From the NCBI GenBank assembly GCA_025024175.1, contig QCXZ01000137.1:65188911-65252910 (forward strand): a stretch of DNA of 64,000 nucleotides, in the 5' to 3' direction. Both the position numbers and the translations under genes were made by a program. Every line of letters begins with the position of its first letter. Position 1 is the stretch's first letter. Shown here piece by piece: positions 36,801-45,261 of the stretch. Below the pieces are notes generated by a model that did no database searches, was not told where the DNA came from, and was given only the letters and a program-made list of their open reading frames with translations. This stretch comes from Rhyzopertha dominica. Taxonomy: Eukaryota; Arthropoda; Insecta; Coleoptera; Bostrichidae.

Positions 36801-37154
36801 GATGACCGCGGACAGTACGTTGAAGATGTTAGTAAAATATCGGACATTTCTAAGGTCGTGCAAGAGCGGCTTAGTAAGGCTTATAAGAAAAACGTCAAAG
36901 AGTATAATCTAAGGAGACGTGAATTGTCATTTGATGTTGGAGAAAAGGTTTGGCGGAGAAATAAAATTTTGTCAGACGCTGCCAACAAATTTTCCGCAAA
37001 GTTAGCACCGAAATACGTGCTATGTAGGGTTAAAAAGAAATTATCTAAATTAGTATATACTTTGGAGTTCATGAACGGATCACCCGCTGGTGATTGGCAT
37101 GTTAAGGATCTGAAACCGTATTTTGGATCCAATTCAGATGTTTCTGTGGGATAG
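33840..37154 (+). CDS. pol: Pol polyprotein of Ty3/gypsy element P (PR-RT-RNaseH-IN)
   Basis: The open frame of 1,104 codons overlaps gag in the -1 frame and has no ATG at its start, so it should be made as a Gag-Pol fusion. Domains in order: aspartic protease with DSGA at 91-94 and LGSD at 162-165; reverse transcriptase about 285-470 with FCFDGRRLNS at 306-315 and YLDD at 406-409; RNase H about 553-670 (CDAS-x-x-GLGG, TDHYSL); integrase zinc finger with H749, H756, C786, C789; integrase core with D819, D879, E915 (35 residues between the last two); and a C-terminal GPY/F-like module (GEKVWRR, about 1034-1080). This order, RT-RNaseH before integrase, is that of Ty3/gypsy. All catalytic residues are present. 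Confidence 0.93.
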   Translation: MFKKRIRSICSRGRSVSKQLKTSKHKFVYHPTEADKKDWQNWLHFIKEFFRCSSKNTNCHQVSPVFVKKTLDNRPYIRLKIFDFEITALLDSGANSSVIGEYALHLLKNFNLNVDKKQTFVHTADGNSQKVEGLVYIPLCLGNVCKIMKFLVVPSLKHSIILGSDFCDEFMLNLNFKNNTWEVQCDNNNISVSCSNQDYSLNNFNLLTLENLSVNEKEQAEKLISSFQEISGKDRLGLTDKMTLHIDTGDEKPFKVRQYPFSPYLLKLLNSELDEMLRLGVVEQSSSPWSSPVLMVKKKSGEYRFCFDGRRLNSITKNDAYPLPRVDRILSMLRNAKYISSIDLRKAFWQIPLDVSSREKTAFSVPGRGLFHFKVVPFGLCNSAQTQQRLMDAVFGPKYEPNIFVYLDDIIIISSTFEHHIKLLKEVKQNLKNAGLVVNLEKCNFFKNSLKYLGFIVDGSGLRTDPEKVTAMVNYPRPNTTTEIKRFLGLCSWYRRFISHFSSLVAPLNDILKGKKKNQAIVWTPEAERSFKQIKEALVSAPILRSPDFSVPFVIQCDASDCGLGGVLTQNIDGDEVVIAFASRSLSRAERNYTVTEKECLAVLFSIEKFRPFVEGTHFKIITDHYSLLWLNRLKEPTGRLARWAVKLQQFSYDIEHRKGKFNVVPDALSRAPVSQICQVDSDENNADSFYVNLRERIKKCPNDFPNFQVVDNAIYKFVPNNFSMKSNVNEWKLFVPKMQRSKIIKECHDPPTSGHFGFYKTLHKIMEQYYWPKIRKDVMTYVRRCNVCASQKIPALGKLGLMGSEKNVKYPFQILAADIMGPLPRSSRGHCYLLVVADWFSKFTLLHPMRAATASNVCSFIENNVFLVYGVPQFVIVDNGTQFSGRNFKSLAQKYKIQKIWYNARYHPQANYVERVNKTVGTAIRSYISEHKDWDKHLFEIQHAINTATHEVTGFTPSFLNFARYVPTFGDYYGKISNTSDIHLLPDDRGQYVEDVSKISDISKVVQERLSKAYKKNVKEYNLRRRELSFDVGEKVWRRNKILSDAANKFSAKLAPKYVLCRVKKKLSKLVYTLEFMNGSPAGDWHVKDLKPYFGSNSDVSVG
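33846..33852 (+). promoter_or_regulatory. -1 ribosomal frameshift site A AAA AAC
   Basis: In the gag frame the codons read TCA AAA AAC GAA TAA, so the heptamer A AAA AAC is in the exact phase required for tandem slippage. The gag stop is 3 nt further on and pol is open in the -1 frame on both sides. The same site is at 29896-29902 and, on the minus strand, at 40297-40303. Confidence 0.8.
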
Positions 37155-37811
37155 TTACCTATCTTCGGCACCACTTTCCTGTTCATGGAAAGTTAGTAGT
37201 GTGGTATACACCCACACAGCTCTAACCGTTTGTCTGGTGTTTTCATTTGGTTTATCCTATCTCAGTTGAACACTCAGATATGTTCATGATAATTGAGAAT
37301 GAATTGCTGATTCGGTTAGGGATATCACCGAGCAATATTGTTCTCACTCTCTGATATTATTTTTCTTAGTTTGATAGTGATAGGTTATAAGTCTAGCAAA
37401 TAGAGTAGGTTAAGTATCTTTCAAATATGCGGTCTAGATTGTCTTTTCCCGGCTTCGACATTAAACCCTATAATGACTTTTTCCCGATTTAGTACCCTAG
37501 TATGGGCGTTTGGTACGCGTAGTTACCCAGCTTGACTGCTAAAATCTTTTTTTTTTGTGTTGAAGTTTCATAATACTTTTTTAAATTTGCTATTATTAGG
37601 AGGAAATGTCGTTTCGGGCAGGGCATTACTGATCTGGGGCGTGGTTGGGGCCCTTGTCCTTCCTCTGGGTACTTTTTGTCCCAGGGAAGCCGTTTCATGG
37701 CCAGTACATTGGTCTACTGCCCATATTGAATTTATTTTTTTTGTTAAAACAGTTTGGATAATACTCAGTTTACCCGACATATTTGGGTAGATATTTTAAA
37801 TCTATTTTGGC

Positions 37812-37843
37812 CCACTTGAAGTGGGTGAATCTACTTCAAGTGG
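37812..37843. repeat. 11-bp stem, 10-nt loop hairpin
   Basis: CCACTTGAAGT and its exact complement ACTTCAAGTGG flank GGGTGAATCT. The M element carries the same structure near 24115-24146. It may be an RNA structure of the 3' region. Confidence 0.7.
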
Positions 37844-38508
37844 AAGTTGTTTGGTTATTTGGGAGTCTTCATCATACTTCCTTGCGTGTATGTATCTCGT
37901 ATAGTTCCACTAATTCTTTTCCTTTCTTTTCTTATTTTTCTTCTTTTCTTCACCGGGAAACTCGGACCCTTTTGCGTTTTTGTTTAAAAGGGTTGGGGAG
38001 GCTTGGGAGTGGCCTGGAGTTTCGACAGCGGTTTATAACGGGCGCGTTCAGGAGGATGGGCCGTGGGGGGAGGTTGTAGCTCGACTGGCGGCATCCCCTC
38101 GGGGGTGTCGTCCTATCACTACGGCTGGGTCAGCTCCCTTCCTTGCGGTCTGTCTGAGCCCGGTTCGCGCTGCTGTCGAGACTGATTGGCCTCTGTGCGT
38201 CTCTCCAAAGCTCCCTTGTCACTTTTTTTGTTTGGGTCCGCGTTTCTTCTGGTCTTTTTCGGGTGGGTTTCGGTTGTTAACGGGGTGGGGATTTTTGTTT
38301 ATGTTGGTTTTCCGTTTGGGGGGATCGTAACCCTCTGGGGGCATGCGGGTTCCCTGGCTAAGTCCAGAATCAAAATTTACCTGGGATTTCATAAGTTTGA
38401 TTGTACCGCAGGGGTTGGGTATTACTATCTTGTTCTTCTGGCCTTTAAATTAATTAGTTCTCGTTCAGGTATTAAAAAAGGTCCTTCCTAGTAGTCCCTT
38501 TTTTTGTT

Positions 38509-38520
38509 GGAGGGGGATGG
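38509..38520 (+). promoter_or_regulatory. polypurine tract of element P
   Basis: GGAGGGGGATGG ends immediately before the 3' LTR, the place and composition expected for the primer of plus-strand DNA synthesis. Confidence 0.8.
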
Positions 38521-39458
38521 TGTAGCGTGCACTTTTACCGGCGCTAGTAATATTCTTTAAAGTACCAGCACGCGCCATCTGTTCACAGAACTCTCAATAT
38601 ATTTCTTATAACTTTTCTTGTAACAATTTTTATTCGGGACTAGTGGGACATTGATAAAAGTGGCTACGTGCGTTTCACACGTTTATCTCTGAGCAGCTTG
38701 CTAAATTGTTATAAATTAAGTCGAAAACGTCAAAATATACCGGCAATTTGCAATCTCTGAATCTTTGACGCGACGTACATTGCAAGTATACAAGCCACAG
38801 CCAGAGCACTAACGAGGCCGCACACCAACACAGGTATATATCTTTTTTTTACTCTCACTTAAAATTTTGCATTCCTAACGTTTCGCTGTACGTACTTAAC
38901 ACAGGCCTCAGAGTCAGGAGAAGCCTCAAAATTAGGAGAAGGCTAAAACTCCAAGTCAAAGTCCAGGAGAAGCTTCAAAGTCAGGATAGAGCTCAAAATC
39001 AGAAAACCACTTTAGAGGTCCTTTTTTCTGGAAGTTGCCAAGTCAGGTGCACTACAGGCCACAAAGCGATCACGTGAAGGAATCCGCACCGGCTTAGGTT
39101 CCAGCTAAGTGAAAGCTATTATCGTATATTCTTTATTTATTATCCAAAATATCAATTTAAAGTCATTTTCGCATTAAACATCTAAGTTAAAATCTTGAGT
39201 GTGAGGAAACCATACGTATGGGCTCTAGCTCCGTTTTGTACAACATCATTGCTCAAATCTGTCAAACTTGATTTCAATATATATAACTTTAGCACACAGT
39301 TTTTTTTTGATTTATTGGTTGGTCAATGTGTGCATGCTACCATTTTTTTTAACAATCAATTGGCGCCCAATTTATTTTCTATTTTAATAACGAGCCCACC
39401 CCGCTCTCCAGACAACCACACGAGCCGCCGTACGCTCTGTGTAACCAGGTAGGTTATA
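38521..39458 (+). repeat. 3' LTR of element P (938 bp)
   Basis: Matches 31218-32156 except for T-run lengths. It ends GGTTATA directly at the TGTT target duplication (39459-39462). The GT...AG segment is at 38834-38904 (71 nt) and the purine-rich repeats at about 38905-39003. Confidence 0.9.
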
Positions 39459-39462
39459 TGTT

Positions 39463-40309
39463 CAACAACTCCTAACCGTAGCATTTCATCCAATTCTGAA
39501 TTCAATAATTTTAATAAGTATGGTGAAAATGGGTACTGCCTAACCTTAAATGGTTTTTCGTCACCGGTATCTATATGTAAAGTCATTTTGTCGGTAAGTC
39601 CTAATCTATCTTTACCAGAAATTTCTTGAAATGAACTTATCAGTTTTTCAGCCTGCTCTTTTTCATTAACGCTTAAATTTTCCAAAGTTAACAAATTAAA
39701 ATTATTTAATGAATAATCCTGATTGCTACATGAAACACTGATATTATTGTTATCGCACTGAACTTCCCAAGTGTTATTTTTAAAATTTAAATTCAACATG
39801 AATTCATCACAAAAGTCACTGCCTAAAATAATAGAGTGCTTCAGAGAAGGAACTACCAAAAATTTCATTATTTTGCAAACATTTCCTAGACAAAGCGGTA
39901 TATAAACTAAACCTTCCACCTTCTGGCTATTACCATCAGCTGTATGTACGAAAGTTTGCTTCTTATCGACATTAAGATTAAAATTTTTCAAAAGATGGAG
40001 TGCATATTCACCAATGACCGAAGAATTTGCCCCAGAATCTAATAATGCGGTAATTTCAAAGTCAAAAATTTTTAAGCGAATATAAGGCCTATTATCTAAA
40101 GTCTTCTTAACAAAAACTGGAGAAACTTGATGACAATTTGTATTTTTTGAACTGCATCTGAAAAATTCTTTAATAAAATGCAACCAATTTTGCCAGTCTT
40201 TCTTATCAGCCTCAGTTGGATGATACACAAATTTATGTTTGGAGGTCTTAAGTTGTTTAGATACGCTCCGACCTCTTGAACATATCGACCTTATTCGTTT
40301 TTTGAACAA
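39463..40309 (-). pseudogene. pol: M pol, N-terminal part (protease to RT start)
   Basis: On the minus strand this encodes the -1 frame overlap, the protease (DSGA, LGSD) and the linker to reverse transcriptase, the same as P pol residues 1 to about 283. At the TGTT junction it reads into the P LTR and terminates there. The remainder of M pol is at 24804-27269. The slippery heptamer is at 40297-40303. It is disabled only because P split it. Confidence 0.87.
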
Positions 40310-41628
40310 GAACAGTTAGTTTTAATTACATCAGGTTTTCCACAAGCATAGCAAAACTTATTTCGTCGCTTAGTACAGTTACTAAATACATGATTAGGTT
40401 GATTACAATTCCAACAAGTAACAGTTCTATCCGAATGTGTTATAGACCTACTCTTATTTGGTGTCGAATTAACTGGAGGTTTTGTAGATACGGTGGCTAT
40501 TCGCTTAGAAACTTGGTGACTCCTAGAAGAGCATGGTTGTTCGCGATCTACATATGCAAGTTCTGGTTCAACACTAGAAGTATTTGGAGGCGTACGATAA
40601 TTTACTTTGATGTTCTGGGCTTCATCAATCTTATGACAAAAGTTCAACAACTCTACAATCGAATTAATATCAATAAGAGCAAGGTGACTTGTATAATGCG
40701 GTAAAAGATTCCTACGAATGTACTTTAATTTAGTGACTTCAGCTACGGGTCTGTCTATTCTACTGAAAAGCGTTTCCATTACAGCAACATAAATGTGGAC
40801 TGGTTCTTTATGTCCCTGTGTCCTAGACCTTATTTCATCCCAAATTCTGTCTTCATAATCAGACGGTAAAAAGTGAGTCTTGAGAGCTATAACTAACGAA
40901 TCCCAATTTTTAATGTAACTTCTTACTGATCTAAACCATAAAAGTGCACTGCCGGAAAATAAATCAATGGCTGATGAAAAAAGTTCTTGTTTCCCGATAT
41001 TTCGTGCCTCGCTAAGTTCTTTAACCCGATCCAAAAATGATTTAACGCTAAAATTATCATCACCGCTAAAATGCAAGTTCCACTTATAAACTGGTACTGT
41101 TTTGGACGCACCCGGTATACCGATCGGAACTTCTACTAAAGAGGAGTTCGCTGGAGATTGTTGACAAGAAATTTCGTTCTTTGTAGGCACCGATTGTTGA
41201 GCTTCCTCTATTTTATCATGAAGTAGCGCATCTAATTCTAGACAAGTGGCGTGTGATTCATTCTTAAAAGTTGTAACAAGATCCTTATTTTGATCTACAG
41301 GAACTACAATACGTTTTACGCGATGAAATACATGAATTAAACGTGACTTTATACGTTTATATCCCGAATCGCTAACGGGTCCGTCAAAATCATCAATCAG
41401 CTGACGAATTGATTCTAAAATGCCATTAATCGCGACAGTTTCTCTATCAAAATCATACTCAGGATCGACTAGTTCAGTATTACGAAAGCGCTCAAGATCA
41501 ATAGCCCTTGCTAACATTTTTCTCTTAATGCTCGCATCTTTCCGCGTAGTGACTATACCCCGTATACGAAGTTCATAATTTAATTCTTCTGACAGCAAAA
41601 ATATCGGTTTTAATTCCGCGATATCCAT
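40291..41628 (-). CDS. gag: Gag of Ty3/gypsy element M
   Basis: The 445-codon frame starts at the ATG complemented at 41626-41628. It gives the same protein as the P gag at 32521-33858, including the CWNC zinc knuckle. It is complete, in a 5' half of M that is otherwise intact (LTR, primer site, leader). So if M is transcribed, Gag particles could still be made although its Pol is broken. The leader between gag and the primer site (41629-41968) is non-coding. Confidence 0.88.
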   Translation of the reverse strand: MDIAELKPIFLLSEELNYELRIRGIVTTRKDASIKRKMLARAIDLERFRNTELVDPEYDFDRETVAINGILESIRQLIDDFDGPVSDSGYKRIKSRLIHVFHRVKRIVVPVDQNKDLVTTFKNESHATCLELDALLHDKIEEAQQSVPTKNEISCQQSPANSSLVEVPIGIPGASKTVPVYKWNLHFSGDDNFSVKSFLDRVKELSEARNIGKQELFSSAIDLFSGSALLWFRSVRSYIKNWDSLVIALKTHFLPSDYEDRIWDEIRSRTQGHKEPVHIYVAVMETLFSRIDRPVAEVTKLKYIRRNLLPHYTSHLALIDINSIVELLNFCHKIDEAQNIKVNYRTPPNTSSVEPELAYVDREQPCSSRSHQVSKRIATVSTKPPVNSTPNKSRSITHSDRTVTCWNCNQPNHVFSNCTKRRNKFCYACGKPDVIKTNCSCSKNE

Positions 41629-41968
41629 ATTTAAAGTCACTAAAAAACTGCTCAAGAATATGAATCTACTGTACCGGACTGTTACGAAATAGAAGAACGA
41701 CCCAAAAAAAAATTAAACCATTTAACTAATTATTATTCAGGAATGAATATTTCCGAATACCGATAAAATGTTGAATCTATTTACTGCTACAATTCAGCAC
41801 ACCTGTATGAAGCGAGAGATTCAATGCGCGATAAGCCAAAGAGCACAAACAAGTTTTTGTCGCACCAACACAGTGTAAAGAGGAACCTTGTAATTTTCCG
41901 TGATTGAATATCTTAAATTTAAACTGCCAATAATTGTACAACTATATTACAAAACTTAACTCGAGCCC

Positions 41969-41986
41969 CACGTCAAAGGGTGCCAA
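41969..41986 (-). promoter_or_regulatory. putative primer-binding site of element M
   Basis: The minus strand carries TGGCACCCTTTGACGTGG close to the end of the 5' LTR, the same as in P. Confidence 0.55.
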
Positions 41987-41991
41987 TCTTG

Positions 41992-42858
41992 TATAACCTA
42001 CCTGGTTACACAGGGCGTACGGCGGCTCGTGTGGTTGTCTGGAGAGCGGGGTGGGCTCGTTATTAAAATAGAAAATAAATTGGGCGCCAATTGATTGTAA
42101 AAAAAAAATGGTAGCATGCACACATTGACCAACCAATAAATCAAAAAAAGCTGTGTGCTAAAGTTATATATATTGAAATCAAGTTTGACAGATTTGAGCA
42201 ATGATGTTGTACAAAACGGAGCTAGAGCCCATACGTATGGTTTCCTCACACTCAAGATTTTAACTTAGATGTTTAATGCGAAAATGACTTTAAATTGATA
42301 TTTTGGATAATAAATAAAGAATATACGATAATAGCTTTCACTTAGCTGAAACCTAAGCCGGTGCGGATTCCTTCACGTGATCGCTTTGTGGCCTGTAGTG
42401 CACCTGACTTGGCAACTTCCAGAAAAAAGGACCTCTAAAGTGGTTTTCTGATTTTGAGCTCTATCCTGACTTTGACGCTTCTCCTGGACTTTGACTTGGA
42501 GTTTTAGCCTTCTCCTAATTTTGAGGCTTCTCCTGACTCTGAGGCCTGTGTTGGTGTGCGGCCTCGTTAGTGCTCTGGCTGTGGCTTGTATACTTGCAAT
42601 GTACGTCGCGTCAAAGATTCAGAGATTGCAAATTGCCGGTATATTTTGACGTTTTCGACTTAATTTATAACAATTTAGCAAGCTGCTCAGAGATAAACGT
42701 GTGAAACGCACGTAGCCACTTTTATCAATCTCCCACTAGTCCCGAATAAAAATTGTTACAAGAAAAGTTATAAGAAATATATTGAGAGTTCTGTGAACAG
42801 ATGGCGCGTGCTGGTACTTTAATGAATATTACTAGCGCCGGTAAAAGTGCACGCTACA
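41992..42858 (-). repeat. 5' LTR of element M (867 bp)
   Basis: It equals 22567-23434 except for homopolymer length. It lacks the GT...AG segment; the junction is at 42545/42546. It abuts the GTAC target duplication at 42859-42862. Confidence 0.88.
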
Positions 42859-42862
42859 GTAC

Positions 42863-43446
42863 AAAAAGAAATATATTATCTTAAATCAGCGCTAATGAGA
42901 AATGGTTATAGTAGTAAGAATATTTGGTCAGTTTTTAATAAAAGTGCTCATCCAAATCAAGTAAATTCTCAACCACGACAAAGTAAATTGAAGTTAAGTT
43001 TGCCTTATGTACAAGGCCTTTCGGAAAAATTAAAGAGGATGCTTAGAAAACATGATATTTTAGTTGTTGATAGTACATATAATAATTTAGATAAAATTTT
43101 AAATTCTACTAAAGATAAAGTACATTTAGAGAGTGAAGGTGTTTACAAAATTACTTGTTCTTGCGGAAAGTGTTACATAGGTCAAACAAAAAGAAAAGTA
43201 GGTACGCGTTTGAAAGAACACATACGTGCTACTAGGTTGCAACAGATAGATAAATCTTCCGTAGCTGAACACTCATATTTGACTAGACACATGATTGATT
43301 TTGATAAAACAAAAATTTTACATAGAGAAAAATATTATCACAAACGTCTAATAAAAGAAGCTATAGAAATTTGTAGGAATACTAATAATTTTAATAGGGA
43401 TTATGGAAATTATGAGTTAGGTGACATTTGGAAGGCTATTTTGTAG
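42863..43446 (+). pseudogene. Penelope-like polyprotein, C-terminal part with GIY-YIG endonuclease
   Basis: The frame continues that of 20796-22566 after the LTR block: QKEIYYLKSALMRNGY, then a linker, then the nuclease with GVYKI (GIY equivalent), CSCGKCYIGQT (YIG equivalent plus a C-x-C-x-x-C cluster), VGTRLKEHI with the conserved arginine, EH, and the tail EAIEICRN, NFNRD, GDIWKAIL. The stop is at 43446. GIY-YIG nucleases nick DNA; in Penelope-like elements this activity is thought to open the target for insertion. No stop or frameshift is seen in this half. Confidence 0.88.
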
Positions 43447-43537
43447 TTATCTTTTATCAAGTAGTTCGTGTATATCTAGTAGGTAGGTAGTTCCTTTTTC
43501 ATCGTTAGGTTCCTTTTTTATCAGGTTGGCACGTTGT

Positions 43538-43760
43538 TTCTATGACGTCTCGCTTCCTTGGTGATTTGTTTATTTACTTTCAAAAATTTGTTTGAACTTG
43601 TGTCAGGCAAATTTTGAGGTTCTTCGTCTTTGACAAAGATTACAGATGTAATTGAAACGTCAGACTATTAATTTTTTGTCAGTGTTTTTCAAGAGACAGC
43701 GATCTATCCGACAAAATATTATCTTATTATATTATGGACGCTGAAAGCATTCACCCTCGT
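43538..43760 (+). repeat. 3' pseudo-LTR of PLE copy 2
   Basis: A direct repeat of 20600-20822. It includes a copy of the ORF start codon (43734) with about nine codons and then ends at the 13-bp target duplication (43761-43773). Confidence 0.82.
43630..43661 (+). ncRNA. hammerhead-like motif in the 3' pseudo-LTR
   Basis: Same order as at 20692: TTGACAAAGA, an ATTACA-GA-TGTAAT hairpin (perfect 6-bp stem) and GAAACGTC. The first core is imperfect. Confidence 0.4.
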
Positions 43761-43773
43761 ATGTATTACATCA

Positions 43774-44100
43774 ATTGATGATAGCTATTCGTTGCAGCAT
43801 GATTTGTATAGTTACGTTGATTGGTGTTCTGTAAATAGACTGAAGTTGAAGTGCCAATTGTTTTGGGTTTCGAAAAAACGCCGTATTGTCCTTCATAATT
43901 ACACCATATATGGAATTGCATTTGTTGTATTTTATGTTAAATATGGTCGATATTTACCTCGACTGCATCCTACAGCTAACCTTTTGAACTAATTTGAGCT
44001 GCACCCCTTAAAAGTGAGACGCAGAGTTGTTTGTTTAGTGTTCTTATTTAAGTGTATACGCGGCATGGTGTGTGCTGATATCTTTGCTGCTGATTTAAGC
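43774..44100 (+). pseudogene. Jockey/CR1-like LINE reverse transcriptase, right part
   Basis: The frame after the target duplication reads SIDDSYSLQHDLYSYVDWC, then SVNRLKLK, VSKKRR and NYTIYG. This is the LQ-x-DL...WC-x-x-N-x-L-x-LN...K-R...Y-x-I block that directly follows the YADD box in Jockey and CR1 reverse transcriptases. Further on, PLKVRRRVVCLVFLFK and a G-M-V-C-A-D tract match the C-terminal RR...LFK region. It continues the fragment ending at 20231. The gene is broken by stops and by the Penelope-like insertion. Confidence 0.75.
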
Positions 44101-45261
44101 GTGCAAGCATTTGCTAAGAAATGTTTACGGTTGATAGCCTCTCTGCCTTAGCTCTAATCCTAAGTTTCTTGTTTAGGTTAGTATTAGCACTTTCGCTTTA
44201 ATTGTTTTGGCTATGTATTTTGCATTCTTTGGATCTTTAGGTCTGTTGGATGAATTAAATGTGTTATTATTAGTATATTTATTTATGACGTCCCAGGGCG
44301 ATACTTTTGCCTTTGTTACTTACAATCACACATTCACTGAAAATCATTTTAAAATCAATCTACCATCCGAAGAAGCCTACATCTAATTAGTAATTAGCCA
44401 ACCTACGACAAGACGGGAACGGCAGTCATTAAATCTTTCCTAGAGTCAATCCGTTTGGCCTTAATTCCATTAGACCGCATACCCCCGGGATTAGACGAAT
44501 AATGCAGCAGCGGACGGACACAGATAGCGCCGATCAGAAAAAGGATACTTTGTTTTTGTAATCCCCTTCAATAAAATTACTGGGCTGATGTCGATTTCGG
44601 ATNGACATTGTACGTTTAGAGATGTTCGTTTTTACGCTACGGAGAACCCACAGAAGAAACCAAATTAAAGCCGTGGCGGTTTTTGTGTGAGATTTTCAAT
44701 TAAGCTGCGGTCGAATGTGTTATACCTAGGGGATTCATTCCTGCGATCTGCAGCACACGTATCTGTAGCTACATTTTTGTTTTTTTTTGTCCTAGAGCTG
44801 CAATGAAATACGTGTACTGAGTTTTCGAGATCTAGAGTCTAGACATATTTTTATGGCTTCAAAAAGTAAATTGCCCTACTTCATATAAACACTGCACCTA
44901 TACATTTCAGTTTAAATTACTTCAATTGGTCATCATTTTAGGTATATATTTTTAAAATCAGTTCATGGTACCAGATTTCACCAGAAGGTGTAGGAGCAAC
45001 GTCAAGAATCTGATGTAATACGACTACTATGTCAATATTACTCTATAAGCTAGAAGGCTCATGGCTTGGTCTATTTTCGAACTGGGAACTGCAAGTTAAC
45101 ATAATAGCAATGTCATGTACAAAAACCAAACACTGGTGCCTTTTGTAGTACACTACACCCGAGCGACCTATGTTGACTTTTCTCATCACCTTTTTATACC
45201 AACATCACATTAAACAGACATTAAATTTTCATACACTTTACCATTAACCTTTTCAGTGCTT
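44101..45261. other. DNA without a recognisable gene
   Basis: Nothing identifiable. An ambiguous base is at 44603. The stretch around 44400-44560 is less AT-rich than its surroundings. Confidence 0.45.

Larger units (their letters stand above)
37155..38520 (+). other. P 3' non-coding region
   Basis: It lies between pol and the 3' LTR. It contains a hairpin (37812-37843), a long pyrimidine-rich run (about 37911-37951) and a G+C-rich block (about 37985-38350). Its open frames on both strands (70-116 codons) overlap each other and lack signal peptide plus transmembrane features of a credible env. The last 12 bases are the polypurine tract. Confidence 0.65.
31218..39458 (+). mobile_element. Ty3/gypsy LTR retrotransposon P, complete, inside M
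   Basis: This 8.24-kb element has two near-identical LTRs (31218-32156 and 38521-39458), a primer-binding site, gag, pol in the -1 frame, a 1.37-kb 3' non-coding region and a polypurine tract. The target duplication TGTT (31214-31217 and 39459-39462) lies in the pol of M, and P runs opposite to M. The gag and pol frames are intact and the LTRs differ only in T-run lengths, so it inserted very recently and could be active. No env is present, which fits an intracellular retrotransposon. Confidence 0.92.
22567..42858 (-). mobile_element. Ty3/gypsy LTR retrotransposon M (minus strand), split by element P
   Basis: The order on the minus strand is: 5' LTR (42858-41992), primer-binding site, gag, pol N-terminus (to 39463), insertion of P, pol remainder (27269-24804), 3' non-coding region, polypurine tract (23446-23435) and 3' LTR (23434-22567). 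Its own length is about 8.1 kb. It inserted into the Penelope-like ORF with target duplication GTAC. The two LTRs are identical except for homopolymer length and one ambiguous base, so the insertion is recent. It is a close relative of P but both of its LTRs lack a 71-72 nt segment found in P. Confidence 0.88.
20232..43760 (+). mobile_element. Penelope-like element copy 2, near-complete, split by LTR retrotransposons
   Basis: Without the 20.3-kb LTR-element block, this PLE is about 3.2 kb. It has an inverted 368-bp fragment of its own 3' end (20232-20599), a 5' terminal repeat (20600-20822), one long ORF (20796-22566 plus 42863-43446), a short 3' untranslated region and a 3' terminal repeat (43538-43760). 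A 13-bp target duplication flanks it. The interrupted ORF keeps a continuous frame across the insertion, so the element was apparently intact when the LTR element landed. PLEs are retroelements whose reverse transcriptase is related to telomerase and which use a GIY-YIG nuclease. Confidence 0.88.

Noticed and set aside
37557..38491. Possible env gene in the overlapping 77-116 codon frames after pol
   Set aside because: The frames overlap in different phases, open equally on both strands, and lack a credible signal peptide, cleavage site or transmembrane anchor in one frame. The G+C-rich composition alone explains the long frames.
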